64,000 nucleotides of DNA from Cepaea nemoralis (lineage: Eukaryota; Mollusca; Gastropoda; Stylommatophora; Helicidae): contig JACEFZ010027114.1 in the NCBI GenBank assembly GCA_014155875.1, positions 12,501 through 76,500 of the forward strand. The letters run 5' to 3'. Made by a program: the position numbers and the translations under genes. A model generated the notes under the pieces. That model was not told the origin of the DNA. It searched no databases and saw nothing but the letters and a program-made list of their open reading frames with translations. This document shows positions 20,936 to 32,494 of this stretch, in pieces; within the stretch, counting starts at the first letter, position 1, and the number at the start of each line of letters is the position of its first letter.

Positions 20936-21006
20936 AAGTGAATTTAACATGCACTGCTTATTATATATATATAAATACAGGGCCGACATAAAGAAACAGC
21001 CTAGAG

Positions 21007-21205
21007 CAGTGTTTTTCAACCGGGTTCTGCAACTGGCAGCCAGGGGTTCTGCCGAAACAGACCGAAATCACCCAAATGCAAACATTTCTGCCCATCTGGT
21101 TTATTGCATAAAGTAGGACAGACACTTGGATCATCGTACTGAGCTCTTGAGCAACGTAAACATTTGCATAAGGATCTGCTCCAGCGGAAAGGTTGAAAAA
21201 CACTG
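21007..21205. mobile_element. hAT-type MITE with 8-bp TSD
   Basis: A 199-bp non-autonomous DNA transposon. The terminal inverted repeats CAGTGTTTTTCAACC and GGTTGAAAAACACTG are perfect over 15 bp. The flanking octamers GCCTAGAG (20999-21006) and GTCTAGAG (21206-21213) differ at one base and fit the nTCTAGAn hAT target duplication. Confidence 0.88.
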
Positions 21206-21744
21206 GTCTAGAGACCAGCTCGATTAACACCTTGACCAGATAATTCTTCTGAGCTGGGGTTCTCGTAATAACACGAGAATTCTATGGCATTTTTTATTCT
21301 ATGTTTTCTACTTTATTGCCTCTATTCATACTTGTAGTTCACTTACCTATCACTGTCAATCAAAGAACTCCTTGTTACATACCTATAAAATGAATGACTG
21401 GCAAAAAGAAGTAAATATTTTGGAGCATCGGACCTGTATTGACAGCAGGACGCATCTGGGAAGGGAATGATGAGTGTGTGTGTTTGTGTGTTGCCATGGA
21501 AACCATGGTAATGTCAGAGCGTAAGCTGCACTACCACGAGCCGGGGAAGGACTTGGGATGGCGCGAAATAAGCAAACATTACAATAAACAAGAAAATATA
21601 GATACGTTAATTTATAATTGAAAATAGTAAATTTAAGGCACATAGCAGCTAGGAGGTGTCAACACGTGTGACGATCTCCTATTATTCTAAACATAATATT
21701 TACATTTAAATTGTATAACAACGTCTCGTGTTCCATACGTTATA

Positions 21745-21832
21745 TCAAGCCAGTTGGGGTACTGTCGGCGGGCCGGGCGAAATGACGTCGCGGGCCGGAT
21801 TCGGCCCGCGGGCCGTAGTTTGGTGAACTCTG
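21745..21832. mobile_element. hAT-type terminal fragment
   Basis: GGGCCGGATTCGGCCCGCGG, then GCCGTAGTTTGG and a CTCTG end, resembles the GC-rich end of hAT-family non-autonomous elements. Only one end is visible. Confidence 0.5.
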
Positions 21833-21837
21833 ATCTA

Positions 21838-21970
21838 GACCAACAAGCAGCGGTTAGAACAGATGGCAAGACATCAGATTGGTTTGACATCACGCAAGGA
21901 GTCCGTCAGGGCTGCGTGCTGTCCACCTGTTTGTTTATCCAATCTACCGAAAATATAATGATTGACTTTC
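21838..21970 (+). pseudogene. RTE-like RT fragment (motif B)
   Basis: DQQAAVRTDGKTSDWFDITQ followed by GVRQGCVLSTCLFIQ is the region up to and including RT motif B. It is cut off by the inverted-repeat element that starts near 21970. Confidence 0.7.
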
Positions 21971-22805
21971 GTGATTGCGAAGGTGAGAAGGGCATTCACA
22001 GTCATTCAATTCGTGGGTGTTAGTGTGATCGGATGCATCACGATGTAGAAGATGGTGATGACCACAGAATACGCCTACCATGTTATTATATTTGTAAACA
22101 TGTTTAGATTGTAATTTAGTGTCGTGTATTTCTGTGCGCACATGGCGAGTCTACATTGTGTACTAGATTCAGGAAGAAATAGAAGAAATTGGCACTGGTG
22201 TTGCGTTTTAAAAAGAGGTATGAAGTTGAGGACCGACAGAAAGACGATGTTACAAAACCTGCCAGGGGACAACTGAATGTATGTTACACCCCTAGAAAGT
22301 TCGCCACTCAGTCAGAGAGAAAGATTGTCCATCAGGACCTGTATATGGGTTTCATTCATTCATTCAGTAGTGCCAGGTGGTTTATAACACAATGGGGCTC
22401 TTTACAATGTCAGAATACACATCAATAGATCCTAATGGACAATCTTCCTCTCTGACTGGGAGTCGAACTTCCTATGGGTCTAACGTTCATTCAGTCCTCC
22501 ACAGGCAGCTTTCTATAAAGCTCTTCTTTCTATCGATTCTCAACTTCACACCTCTTTTACAACACATCTCCCGTGCGAATTTTCTCGTTTTATTCCGGAA
22601 TCTGATATAGGTGTCTGATATAGGTGAATCTGATAAAGAACTCAACATTTTCGCACAGAATTACACAACATTAAATTACATCTCTACACAACTAGTTAAA
22701 ATGGTAGGCACAATCTTTGGCTATCACCATCTTCTGCCTCGTGGCGCATCCGCACAGGACCACGTCCACGGCTTGAATGCCCTTGTCACCTTAGCGATCA
22801 CGTGG
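21970..22805. mobile_element. fold-back element, ~370-bp diverged inverted arms
   Basis: The left arm (about 21970-22340) and right arm (about 22430-22805) are inverted copies: CGTGATTGCGAAGGTGAGAA pairs with the antisense of TTGTCACCTTAGCGATCACG, and GAGAGAAAGATTGTCCAT pairs with the antisense of ATGGACAATCTTCCTCTC around the centre. The ~90-bp centre (ATTCATTCATTCAGTAGTGC) recurs at 20785-20838. It interrupts an RT fragment. Fold-back DNA element or inverted pair of one repeat. Confidence 0.65.
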
Positions 22806-22924
22806 GTTCGCTCCGGTGGCAATCTCGGCGTGCCAGCTCATGACCTAAAGTCACGCGTGTCACGTCCTTTCCTGTGACACTCTTTCCCTATGCCAATAGT
22901 TACACTTCACACCATGGCATTACA

Positions 22925-23290
22925 CTTCTTAGAGACAGTTTATTTCGCTGAATAAAGCCATCCAGCCAGTATTATGATGCTTTGAATTCTTCTGAGATTT
23001 GGAAATACAAGGGAAAATGTTTGAATATCAGCCCTGCGAACAACCAAAGTATTTGCTCTCGTGTCAGCAATCCATTCACAGTTGATGTCTTCCACTTCAG
23101 AAAATAATGGTTGCCAGCCTGATCCACTCTTGAGCTTCATTTCATTTCCTTCTTCCACCTGTTGACTGACGTTATTGTGCTCTGCTCGCCATTTTCAAAC
23201 CATTCGGAGATCAAGCTTCTTCTCTTTGAAGAAAGCCGTAGGATTCTCGCCCCGGGAGTCTTCAACGATTCATTTCTTTAATCCACAGAA
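22925..23290 (-). pseudogene. pogo-like transposase, CENP-B type DNA-binding domain relic
   Basis: On the minus strand FFKEKKLDLRMV, KSGSGWQPLFSEVED, then CEWIADTRANTLVVRRADIQ and TFSLVF match the HTH_Tnp_Tc5 (CENP-B/pogo-type) DNA-binding domain, where the pattern is GRxPxxPEVEExLxEWIxxxRAxGLxVxRxDIQxxA. The continuation EEFKAS, then WLDGFIQRNKLSLRS is in another frame, so a frameshift separates the halves. No DDE catalytic domain is visible. Dead fragment of a Tc1/mariner-superfamily (pogo/Tigger/Jerky-type) transposon. Confidence 0.7.
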
Positions 23291-23728
23291 TAGCTCGTTC
23301 TTTTTTGCATTAATCTTGCCTGGGTGTCAAAATATTATTCTCTGAAGTCTACCATTAAATCTAGTGTTAATTGAAAGCTTACGAGACAGGTGAGGCAACA
23401 CAAATTATAAGACTTAAGAACGATGGCACACACAAAAGTGACGAAAAAATGGTTGGTAACAAATGTTTGCTTCTTTATTTAACATGAATGACGTATTGAA
23501 TTATGAACCACATCCGTTCATTATACATAACGCACCAATGGCGTCTGTACTCCGACTGGCGATTCGGCAACAAGTCTCTTATTCTAACTGATGATCTTAA
23601 CTAATGCTTATTTTAGGGGCTGGCCTTTTATTAAAAGCACCCTGTAAAATAGTGCTAGAACTTATTATTAGAGTAGATCTTATTCTGGGGGAAATACGGT
23701 AGTAGCAATAGTACTAGTAGTTGTTGTT
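23291..23728. other. unassigned intronic sequence
   Basis: No exon or repeat recognised between the pogo relic and the GTA repeat. Confidence 0.35.
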
Positions 23729-23730
23729 AC

Positions 23731-23790
<60 letters not shown>

Positions 23791-23822
23791 TGTAGTAGTA
23801 GTAATAGTTGTAGTAGTAGTAA

Positions 23823-23881
<59 letters not shown>

Positions 23882-23882
23882 A
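23729..23882 (+). repeat. (GTA)n microsatellite
   Basis: About 50 triplets, mostly GTA with a few TTGTA or ATA interruptions. Thr- and Leu-repeat frames over it are artefacts. Confidence 0.95.
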
Positions 23883-24783
23883 TAGCCACAACATGTTGGG
23901 GTTGATTGGTCGTAATGTACAAGATATGCGACTAACTTTAACTGCTTGAAAGGGAGGAGAAGTAGTTTGTACCTGGCTATAGGGCCTTATGCCGATTGTC
24001 TCCCCTGTTATTGCCTCGGTACAACTCATGAGACTGAAACTAACGTTTCACACTGGAGTCAGCATCATATAGAAACGGTGTCAACTTATTGTAAACCACT
24101 ATGGTATCAACAACTCACAGGGTTTGATAATCAATGGCTGGGATCTCTTCATGACTCCCAGTTACCCTTCACTTAAATGCGTATGTATACAACAGTCTAA
24201 AGTTTATGAGAACTATATTGTGTTTGTTTAACAAAGAATCACAATTAAATATTGTAATAATTGGGAACTACTTTAGTGCATTGGCCCGCACGCTTGTCTG
24301 CTTGTTCTGTTGTCGAATCTACGTATGGTGGGGACGTGTTTTCGAAATTGTGTGGGCTTCAAGATCAACCCAGTCTATAATAGGACTCAATAAATATTAC
24401 TGGAATACAAAGTGGCCGGTGTGATACAGACAACACCGAGTGGCGATTGATTTATACAAATATGGATCTATCACCATATTCCCAGTATGTCTCAAAGTGC
24501 GGAGATGGAAAACTTTATCAATCTATAACTTTCGAGGCTCCAGATGTTAACTTTCATTATACCCTGCTTACAGCAATTGTCTCTCCTCCCTCCCCTAAAT
24601 CTTACAATTGCTTTGCGTTTACTTTGGTGGATTGATTGAGCGACTAATCATCCTTTATACATTTGTTTCAATAGTTTTACCATCTTCCCCTTCTGACTCT
24701 CTTTCTATATATTTCTCTCTCACATTCAAACAATCTCACACATACACCCACTAGCTCTCCGACTAACTCTATTATCGTCCCAG
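23883..24783. other. unassigned intronic sequence before cytoplasmic exon
   Basis: No repeat or exon recognised apart from a pyrimidine-rich stretch near 24690-24780 leading into the acceptor of exon D. Confidence 0.35.
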
Positions 24784-24878
24784 TCAACAGAAAACAGAGA
24801 GCAGAGAGCAGAAGGAGAGACGTCATTCAAGGACAACTGGAGATCCCAATGGCAGAAACCCAGACTGGCTCAAGCACG
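24784..24878 (+). CDS. exon D: cytoplasmic tail of receptor-like protein
   Basis: A 95-nt exon with acceptor TCTATTATCGTCCCAG and donor CACG|GTAAGC. It starts in phase 1, matching the donor of exon C, and ends in phase 0. Spliced to exon C it gives LYRIR-V-NRKQRAESRRRDV, a strongly basic juxtamembrane stretch expected on the cytosolic side, and then IQGQLEIPMAETQTGSST, an acidic and serine/threonine-rich tail. The other two frames do not fit exon C. Phase 0 at its end fits the last exon at 36698. Confidence 0.65.
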
Positions 24879-25286
24879 GTAAGCAAGTCCACACATGTCT
24901 AGACATTAATGAAGATGTCAGCACGCTCGAGTTAACTATGTTCACGTTGAATTCTGAAGATGTTCAAAGACGATGATTTGACGGAGTATCGTAGGGCGAT
25001 TGAGGACACAGACTCAGAGGCTGTAAAATACCCAACGACAGTCAAAGTGTACAGTTTGTAGATCAGTGTTTCCTGACCAGGAAACGGTTCCTACCTAGGT
25101 GGAAATTTTAAAGTTCTCAGTCGGAAATTGTAAAGTTGTCAAGCGGGAATCGCCATGTTCTCAGGCGGGAAATTCCCTAACGGTCCATGTCCTTTGTTAC
25201 ATGTTGCCACGGAAATAATTCATGTTCTCAAAATGTTTACTTTAATGTGTGTGCGGGGTAGTGTGACACGAACTCAATCTTATTTA

Positions 25287-25366
25287 CCCTACGCATTTCT
25301 AACCACAAACTTCAACTGACAGATCTACGCATTTCTAACCACAAACTTCAACTGATAGATCTTGGT
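25287..25366 (+). repeat. short direct duplication (~38 bp)
   Basis: CTACGCATTTCTAACCACAA, then ACTTCAACTGA(C/T)AGAT is present twice in tandem with one base difference. Confidence 0.85.
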
Positions 25367-25454
25367 TCAAACATCGATTTGACACGATCGTACCCGAGTT
25401 AGGAACACTGCGGCGCGCGATTTGGCAGCAGAATATGTCGTGCTGGTTTCTTAC

Positions 25455-25585
25455 GAAAAGGTATGTGAGCCGGGTGTTCAGAAAGCAATGGCAAACTACT
25501 GAACATAAATACTTTCCAAGACATCAACATCAGCTGAAAAATGCTGGTTTTGACAGCAATGTCCTGTATAGGACATAAATGTTTT
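25455..25585 (+). repeat. SINE-A, plus-strand, head-truncated
   Basis: CAGAAAGCAATGGCAAACTA, then AGCTGAAAAATGCTGG and CAATGTCCTGTATAGGACAT. It meets the opposite-strand copy at 25592 tail to tail. Confidence 0.75.
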
Positions 25586-25591
25586 CCATAT

Positions 25592-25828
25592 CCTTTACAG
25601 GACATCGCTGTCAACATCAGCATCTTTCAGCTGATTGTTGATTTCTTGGCAAGATTACGCTCAGTAGTTTGCCATTGCTTTCTGAGCGACCGGCTCCATA
25701 CTCTCATACGTCACTGGCGCGACTCGAACCGCTTCCAATTCTCTTGCGCTCACGTCAACCACGAGAGTATTCGGGGTTACGGAGAAAGCTGCTAACCCCT
25801 CGGCCAGGGATATCGGCGTATAGGACAT
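25592..25828 (-). repeat. SINE-A, full, minus strand
   Basis: TTTACAGGACATCGCTGTCA, AGCTGATTGTTGATTTCTTG and head TAACCCCTCGGCCAGGGATA. The minus-strand B box is GGTTCGAGTCGCG. Second tail-to-tail SINE-A pair in the window. Confidence 0.8.
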
Positions 25829-26479
25829 GTAACAACAACAAAAAAGTATTCTATAACTTAGTCTGTTCAATAATTTGTTATTCACTGGTTATTTTCCTTA
25901 CGTTTATCGCCTTCGTTGCACATGGATGCATCTGATCCAGGTGGATACAACCCTCAATGTTTCAGTTTGTCCCCATAGATCACATTCATTATACATGATT
26001 CACCCATAGGCCACCTGCCTTATACCTGGTAGTATTTATCAGTGTTTCTCTCCACCCCAATAGGCCACTTTCATTATACCTGGACAGATGTATCAGTGTA
26101 TCAGTTACCCGCCCACGCCCCCCGTTTTTGTGTGTCCCTCTCCCGATAAGTCACGCACGATCATTCTCAGCCCATGAACTATGTGTGTTAACATTGCATT
26201 GTGTGCTATTGTATTTATTTATATCTGTATTGATTTTAAATTAATTAACTGTTATTTGTTAGAGAAACTACAAATTAAGTGTTCACGATTCTATCATAAC
26301 AAAATAAGTGATGCTCGCTGATCTTCAATCTTGCTTGTGGAAGAAACTATTCTGGAGTCGGGACTGAAACTGGGGGTAATACAATAATAATTATGTATGG
26401 CAGATGTCGCCACATGAGCATCTAAAACATAGTTTATAAGGGGGTTAATAGGCGTGATGATTGACGTCATTGCATATGG
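25829..26479. other. unassigned intronic sequence
   Basis: No exon or recognised repeat. AT-rich to the right. Confidence 0.35.
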
Positions 26480-26665
26480 CGCAATCGCTTAGCACATAGG
26501 TCACATAGCGTCGCACAGAGCACGAACCCCGTAGCTCCAGCGACGATCCCCAAGAATCTCTGGGGAAAAAACTGCAACCATGTACTGAATGACGGAGACG
26601 GAAACGAACCCACGACCATCGGACCGCGAGGCAGGCGGCTTAACCACTTCGCCACGGAATCTCAA
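26480..26665 (-). repeat. SINE-B copy 3 with tRNA-like head
   Basis: On the minus strand the head reads GTGGCGAAGTGGTTAAGCCG (A box TGGCGAAGTGG), then CGTGGGTTCG (B box). Core GTCGCACAGAGCACGAACCC follows on the plus strand. Confidence 0.8.
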
Positions 26666-26699
26666 TTTAAATACACGGATTAATACAAGAGCAGGTCGG

Positions 26700-27010
<311 letters not shown>

Positions 27011-27887
27011 TCATTATGTGCCATGCCAAAAAGTGGGCGGTCATGTTTCGCCATCTCACACGATCACAAGAGTGAATCAGATCTGTGTTTTTGTTTTAAT
27101 CGCACCAAGCGGCCACACCTTCCAAGTATTTAATTCTCTGCCTTCTCCTTATTCTCTTCCTAGCGATCTTTCCAGTTGTCACCAAGTTATCCAATTTATT
27201 TTTTCTCATAACGTGGTCAATAGATTTTGACTCTCTATGTCTAATTTCTCTAATCAGTTTACTATTTTCATTTGATTCATGTACGACTTGGTCATTGGTT
27301 TGTCTGTCTGTCCATGGTATTCTTTGCATTGTCCTCAGAAACCACATTTTCACAGCCATAAGATGTTATTCGGCTTGTCTGCTCATTGTCCACGCTTCAC
27401 ATCCATACAAAAGTATAGATTCTATGTTGCACCCCAACACTCTTTTTCTCTCCGCAACTGACATCATATATGATGTGTGTCTTGCAAAAGGCTACCATCG
27501 CAATGGCGATTCTTATTCTATTCTCTTCAAAGGAATCTTGCATCAGATATCGTGACAGTTCTGATAATTGTACCGACTCACTTGCTTAAGAATATTCCCA
27601 TGTACTTGTATATTACACTGTGGTATTTCCTTCTTCCTAGTGACGACCATAATCTGTGTCTTCTTACGATTTAATTCTAACCCTCGTTGTTCACTTTCTA
27701 CAACAACCGCATCTACTAAATGCAGATCCTGCTCATTGTCTGCAGTCAATACTGTACATTCCGCATATCTAATGTTATTGATGTTACGTCCCCCAATGAT
27801 AAATCATATCATATGTTCTATATTTCTGAAAATATGTTCACTTTAGAGTGGAAAAAGTTCTGGAGACATTATACATCCCTGTCTAAC
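27011..27887 (-). pseudogene. RTE-1 LINE copy b, 3' part
   Basis: Minus-strand copy inserted in the minisatellite, tail (ATTC)n on the plus strand at 27005-27015. Reads from SVRQGCIMSPELF (RT motif B, near 27900) through NIRYAECTVLTADNEQDLH, in which the catalytic YADD is altered to YAEC, to WFLRTMQRIPWTD and LVTTGKIARKRIRRRQRI. Multiple frame breaks. The 5' remainder is at 31819-32165, split off by the 3.9-kb element. Confidence 0.85.
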
Positions 27888-27892
27888 ACTTC

Positions 27893-30800
27893 TGTGATAT
27901 AATAAAACGTCCTTACCCTTTCCTATTTATTGACTCCCTTAAAAATAAACAACCCCTTACAATTACTGTTTAAGTAACTTACTTAATGTAGGAGAAAATA
28001 AAACAGCGATAGACTGACCGTGGCAGCTTAATTTAGTTTGGCTTTATTTTGGCTCACGTACCTGGCCAAGACCGGCGACTGATTGAAAAACAAAGGCCCA
28101 GTGTAGCCATTTTAGTTCAGCCAAACAAAGGGAGCAGACATGTAAAAGTTCCCCGTGTGAGAAAAAGGCAATTTTGCCTTTAAAACCATGATTCTCTTCA
28201 ACTATTGGTATGTTATATCTACATTATTAAGATGTATTTATGTATTACATAGACCAGTATGTTTAATTAAGAATAGTTAGAATAATAAGTCAACAATTCT
28301 CTTAAACCAGGCTGGATGATGTTTACCAATGAAACACATGTGGGCGCCACGCTGTAATTTTTCCTATGTTTTACAATTTCAAATCCATATGTTAAAATCT
28401 TTTATAGGCATTATGAACTTATATCTCACTAGTAGTGCTTACAATCTAGAAATATTATGTGTACCGTAGAGTATCAAACTCAGGTCAAAAACACATTCTA
28501 GAGCATTTTCTCAAGGTGGGAACAGACTCTTGATTCATACTTCAGTAGAGAACTCGTGTCTGTCAATTTCATATTCCTATGTTAAAACTTCTATGCATTG
28601 TGAACTATATCTCACTATCTATGCTTAGAAATCTGCAAATAATCTATGTACTATAGAAAGGAAATTGTATCCATGCGGAGACATACACATGAGTACGCAT
28701 ATCATGGACTCAGTTCATTTTGGATAAATTGTTTTCCTAATTCATAATCTGTAACTTGGAACTAGAGTGCTAAATTTTAGTACAATCCTTTTGTTAACAG
28801 ATTATCAACCACTCAGCATGAGTGGTGAACATATAATCATTTCATAAAATAGTGTTAGGGAATGCCATGTTTGAGAATATAAATTCATGAACAATTAAAG
28901 TAAACGCGTGATGTAAATGCATGTTCGGATAGGATTCAATCCCCGTCGCCTCACCGTAGTAGAAACAGAAGCGAAGATTGATGTGAATAAATTGCTTGCA
29001 ATATTCAGAATACTGGACCTTCGGCATAAGTTATTCTAATAAATACACTCCGAATAATAGCAGTCATTGGCAAAATATATCACAGCGATTACTATCCTCA
29101 TGTGCTGTACGCAGTGGGGGAAAACAATGTATGTTTTAGTTATGGATTAACCCCTGAAGAAAATTCAAAAACCATAGGCTCCCTGCATCATCATTTATGA
29201 TTAATTATTATGTATGATTATCATGTACTTAATATCACAGAAATGTACATGTATGTTTTTTTCTGGTATGAGAATTTTCTCTGTTCTGATTGTTACTTTT
29301 TCCTGTGGGAATATACATTTTAATGTTGCACCTTGGGATTAGAGGATGTTGATGTAAGAATCCATGTGTATGTCAGTACTTAAGAAGCCAATGTTGAATA
29401 GTCTTGACCTAGTGATGATTATAGTGCCGAAAGGAAGACGCGGCATTAGAAACCACAGAGATTCTGTATAGGCTATTCTCTTCAAGTAATGAGAGAGACA
29501 ATATCAACAAGTTGGATGGACATAATGACTTCACTCATCTAATAGTCCCAGTAACAACATAACAAAATATAAGTGAGAAAATACCTTACTCACTATTAAG
29601 AGTCAGAATGGCTCTACTTAGCAATGAGGGACAGTGGAACGTGGACACCCACTCCTTTCCCCTTCTCCCCTTGTTGTTTTGTATTTTTGTTTGTAATTGT
29701 GTTGTAAACCTTTTACCATAAACCAGTAGGTTAATGCTCGTGTTGCATTCTTGTCATCCCTTTTCTATAGAAGTGAAGCGAGTGGTGGTTTTGGTGGAAC
29801 TGCATTTCATAACTATCATCAGGATCCTGGGTTAAAAGCCTGATGAAGGTGAGTCAGGACAAAATGGCTTAACCATGTTCTGGATCTATAAATACATCGT
29901 TTACTGCTGCACTCATAAGCTGCAAACGTAAGCAAAAGAGATACATACGAAGACAACTGACGGTGTGATGGAGGAAGTCCTATTTTAGTAGGAATATCCA
30001 GGATGGACTTCAAGATCTAATAATCTACAAAGATGAAGATCAACAGAGTACTGACAACAGTGTATCGTCTGCTTTACTTCTGAGAAGTATCACCTATGGC
30101 CTCATCATTCAACCAAGTCAGTGAAACTGGGACAATCCTTCTACAAGTTACTAAAACTAACAACAGTGAGTAACCTTCAACTGTTGGTTGGATTACCAAG
30201 TTAATATCCAACAATGGATAAGTCTTCGAAAGAACGTCTCACAGCTGCAACAGTTCAAACATAAGATTCAGCTATTCACCACCAAGTTCTAGCTATGAAC
30301 ACCAACTCAACCAAATGGGAAGAGACACTGAAACAACTTTATAAGCCAATACAAGCAATTTCAGAACATCTGAACCATAACAACACCAGATTACCTCAAG
30401 GTTCCAAAACCTGAACAAATAAAAAAGACCATATGAAAGCAGTTAGCGGAGTAAATGCCTCTACGCCTGCAACCACAGGAATCACCTGATGGCCTGCAAC
30501 CCTGGATATGTGGTGGAATAATATTCTTCAGTCTCATGCCTGCAGCATAATCCTGGAATTAATTCCAGATGAACCAAATGAATAACAAGCAGAATTGTAT
30601 GTCTACACTGAAAGTAAATAATGAATCAGAACTCTGTGCTGGTCCCATGTCAGCCTAAATGCCATCAACTGTGGAATAGGTTATAGACTGATGACTAGGT
30701 GGGTGAAAAATCTGTGGGAACAAAATTGAGATTCGGATATTATAAGCCGAGAAGCTGAAAGGTCGGCATCCTTTTCATCGGATATGGTGATATAGGGAAG

Positions 30801-31813
30801 AACCTTAGTCCAAGACTCAAGATGCATCTCCTGAAGGTATGACCAACCCAGGCCTCAATTTCACACTGACACCGAGCCGTTCGCAACAGAAGATTCGTGA
30901 ATTCAGCCCCAATGGAGGGGATATGTATATGTGGTGAATTTATTTCCTAATAGGGAGTATAAGTCGTTCCGCAACAAACTTCAGTGGACATAAAACATGA
31001 CTGTGAGTATTTATTGCTGGCCCGGATAATTATGGACATTAACAGCTTAGCACTGGAAAGGAATACCCATCCGCAATGACTAAATGAACACTATAATTAA
31101 TTAATTTAATTATTAGTATCAACTGTTTTCATGTGTGTGTTTTTCTTCTATGACATGGAAAAGGTAAAGAGTGTTTTACATGGTAATGGTGTACAACTAA
31201 AGGGTTATGTTATGGTATATATGTATAGTATTTTGACACCAACTCATTATTTTTAAAATGAGAGAATGGTAAAAGGTGTCAGAAACAAATGTTGATATGT
31301 TGGGTTCTATTTAATTAGATCTTTATTTGCCTTAATTATGAGGGAAAATGAAAGTAGACCCAATTTGTGGTTGTTGTGTTGTTTGTAATAACCTTATTTT
31401 TTTCTGGGGTCACTGGGTACTATATTGTAACAATGCAAATAATTCCCATGCCTGTCTGAAAATGCATAGTGTTAATTACACATATATATGTAACTACAGA
31501 TTTTGATTTAATACTTGAACTGTTGTCCAAAAATTTGTTGATGTGTACCTCAAGTAAATGTGGTGTTCAACAGTGGTTGTTATATGTTGTGAACAATCAA
31601 GGTCTTCTAGCACTATAGTAAATGTTAAAGGGTGATAAATGGGAATGGAGAAGTACTCATAAATACAGCTATGAACAGGAGTGAACTATTTTCCTCCTTG
31701 TGTTTAAGGTAGAATTCCATGATCATCTCATGTGGCTAAATAATAGAGAATCAAATTAAATCACCTAGACAACTTAACATAATATTCTCATAAATTAAAA
31801 TCAACATCCCACA
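27893..31813. mobile_element. 3.9-kb TG...CA element with 5-bp TSD, no ORFs
   Basis: Inserted in RTE-1 copy b between RT motif B residues. It begins TGTGATATAATAAAACG and ends TCAACATCCCACA. ACTTC flanks both ends (27888-27892 and 31814-31818), and removing the insert restores the RTE-1 sequence CTAACACTTCTCTTAATAG, which matches copy d. TG...CA ends and a 5-bp duplication are typical of LTR retrotransposons. No gag or pol is readable and I could not see the two LTRs as repeats, so a decayed or non-autonomous LTR element is the best guess; another 5-bp-TSD element is possible. A diverged ~190-bp duplication lies inside (about 28375-28490 and 28560-28660). Confidence 0.75.
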
Positions 31814-31818
31814 ACTTC

Positions 31819-32165
31819 TCTTAATAGACTGATAATGACCTACTTCATTATCAAACATTATGGTAGCTTATTGTTTGCAATATATGTTTGTACAAGTCTA
31901 AGGCCATTCCCATCATTTTGTATATCTGCAAGCATCTTTATCATGTTGACATGTCTTACTTTATCGAAAGCCTTTGTGTAGTCAATAAAACAAAGATTTA
32001 GGGCTTTGTTTACTTCTATAGGAAGTTCGATTAATCTTCTCAGCATTTATGCAACATTTATTGTACCTTTGCCTTCTACAATCACACATTAATCTTCTCC
32101 TATTTCAGGTTGTATGTTCTTTCTAACTCTGTGCATAATAATTCTTAGCAAAATCTTCGTGATGT
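31819..32165 (-). pseudogene. RTE-1 LINE copy b, 5' part
   Basis: Minus-strand LCFIDYTKAFDKVRHVNMIK (RT motif A) and the sequence before it, ending at the right against minisatellite units. Completes the copy at 27011-27887. Confidence 0.85.
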
Positions 32166-32195
32166 ACAATATATAGAGTCACAGTAACATATACA
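32161..32195 (+). repeat. intron minisatellite block 2
   Basis: Two units (TATATAGAGTCACAGTAACATATACAG) left between RTE-1 copy b and the sequence before copy c. Confidence 0.8.
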
Positions 32196-32494
32196 GGCAT
32201 GCACTGCGAGCGCTAACAAGACAAGTTTCCTGAACAAGTCAAGAAGCCTGGTACGGGGGAAAACGGCACGTGCAAGAACACCAAAAGACACGCGGTATCC
32301 AAGATGTGCAGCGTGGGAGCCGACAAAGCCGTAAAGACAGGTGGAGAGAACTTTCATGTGAGCTGCATCAAAGAACATGAAACTACCGTTACTACTGAAG
32401 ACACCACGAGGAAGATCGACAACAACCCACCACAGGTAATAGCCAACACAACTGAGAAGGAGGAGAAAGACATCAGGGTCGGAAACCATCTATC
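32196..32494. other. unclassified open segment
   Basis: Open in two plus-strand frames and one minus-strand frame (HVSCIKEHETTVTTEDTTRK on +). Unlike the flanking minisatellite, so probably another inserted repeat. No family recognised. Confidence 0.35.

Noticed and set aside
25050..25200. Possible left end of a hAT element (AGTGTTTCCTGACCAGG)
   Set aside because: No matching inverted end or 8-bp target duplication could be found downstream.
29820..29905. Hammerhead-ribozyme-like core CCTGATGAAG followed by GGACAAAATGG
   Set aside because: The second core should be GAAA but reads CAAAA after a G-to-A change, stem II pairs poorly, and the flanks pair with each other rather than in hammerhead fashion. 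A simple stem-loop is enough to explain it.
32145..32489. 114-codon minus-strand frame
   Set aside because: It spans the junction of a LINE, minisatellite units and an unassigned piece, and overlaps an open plus-strand frame. No domain is visible.
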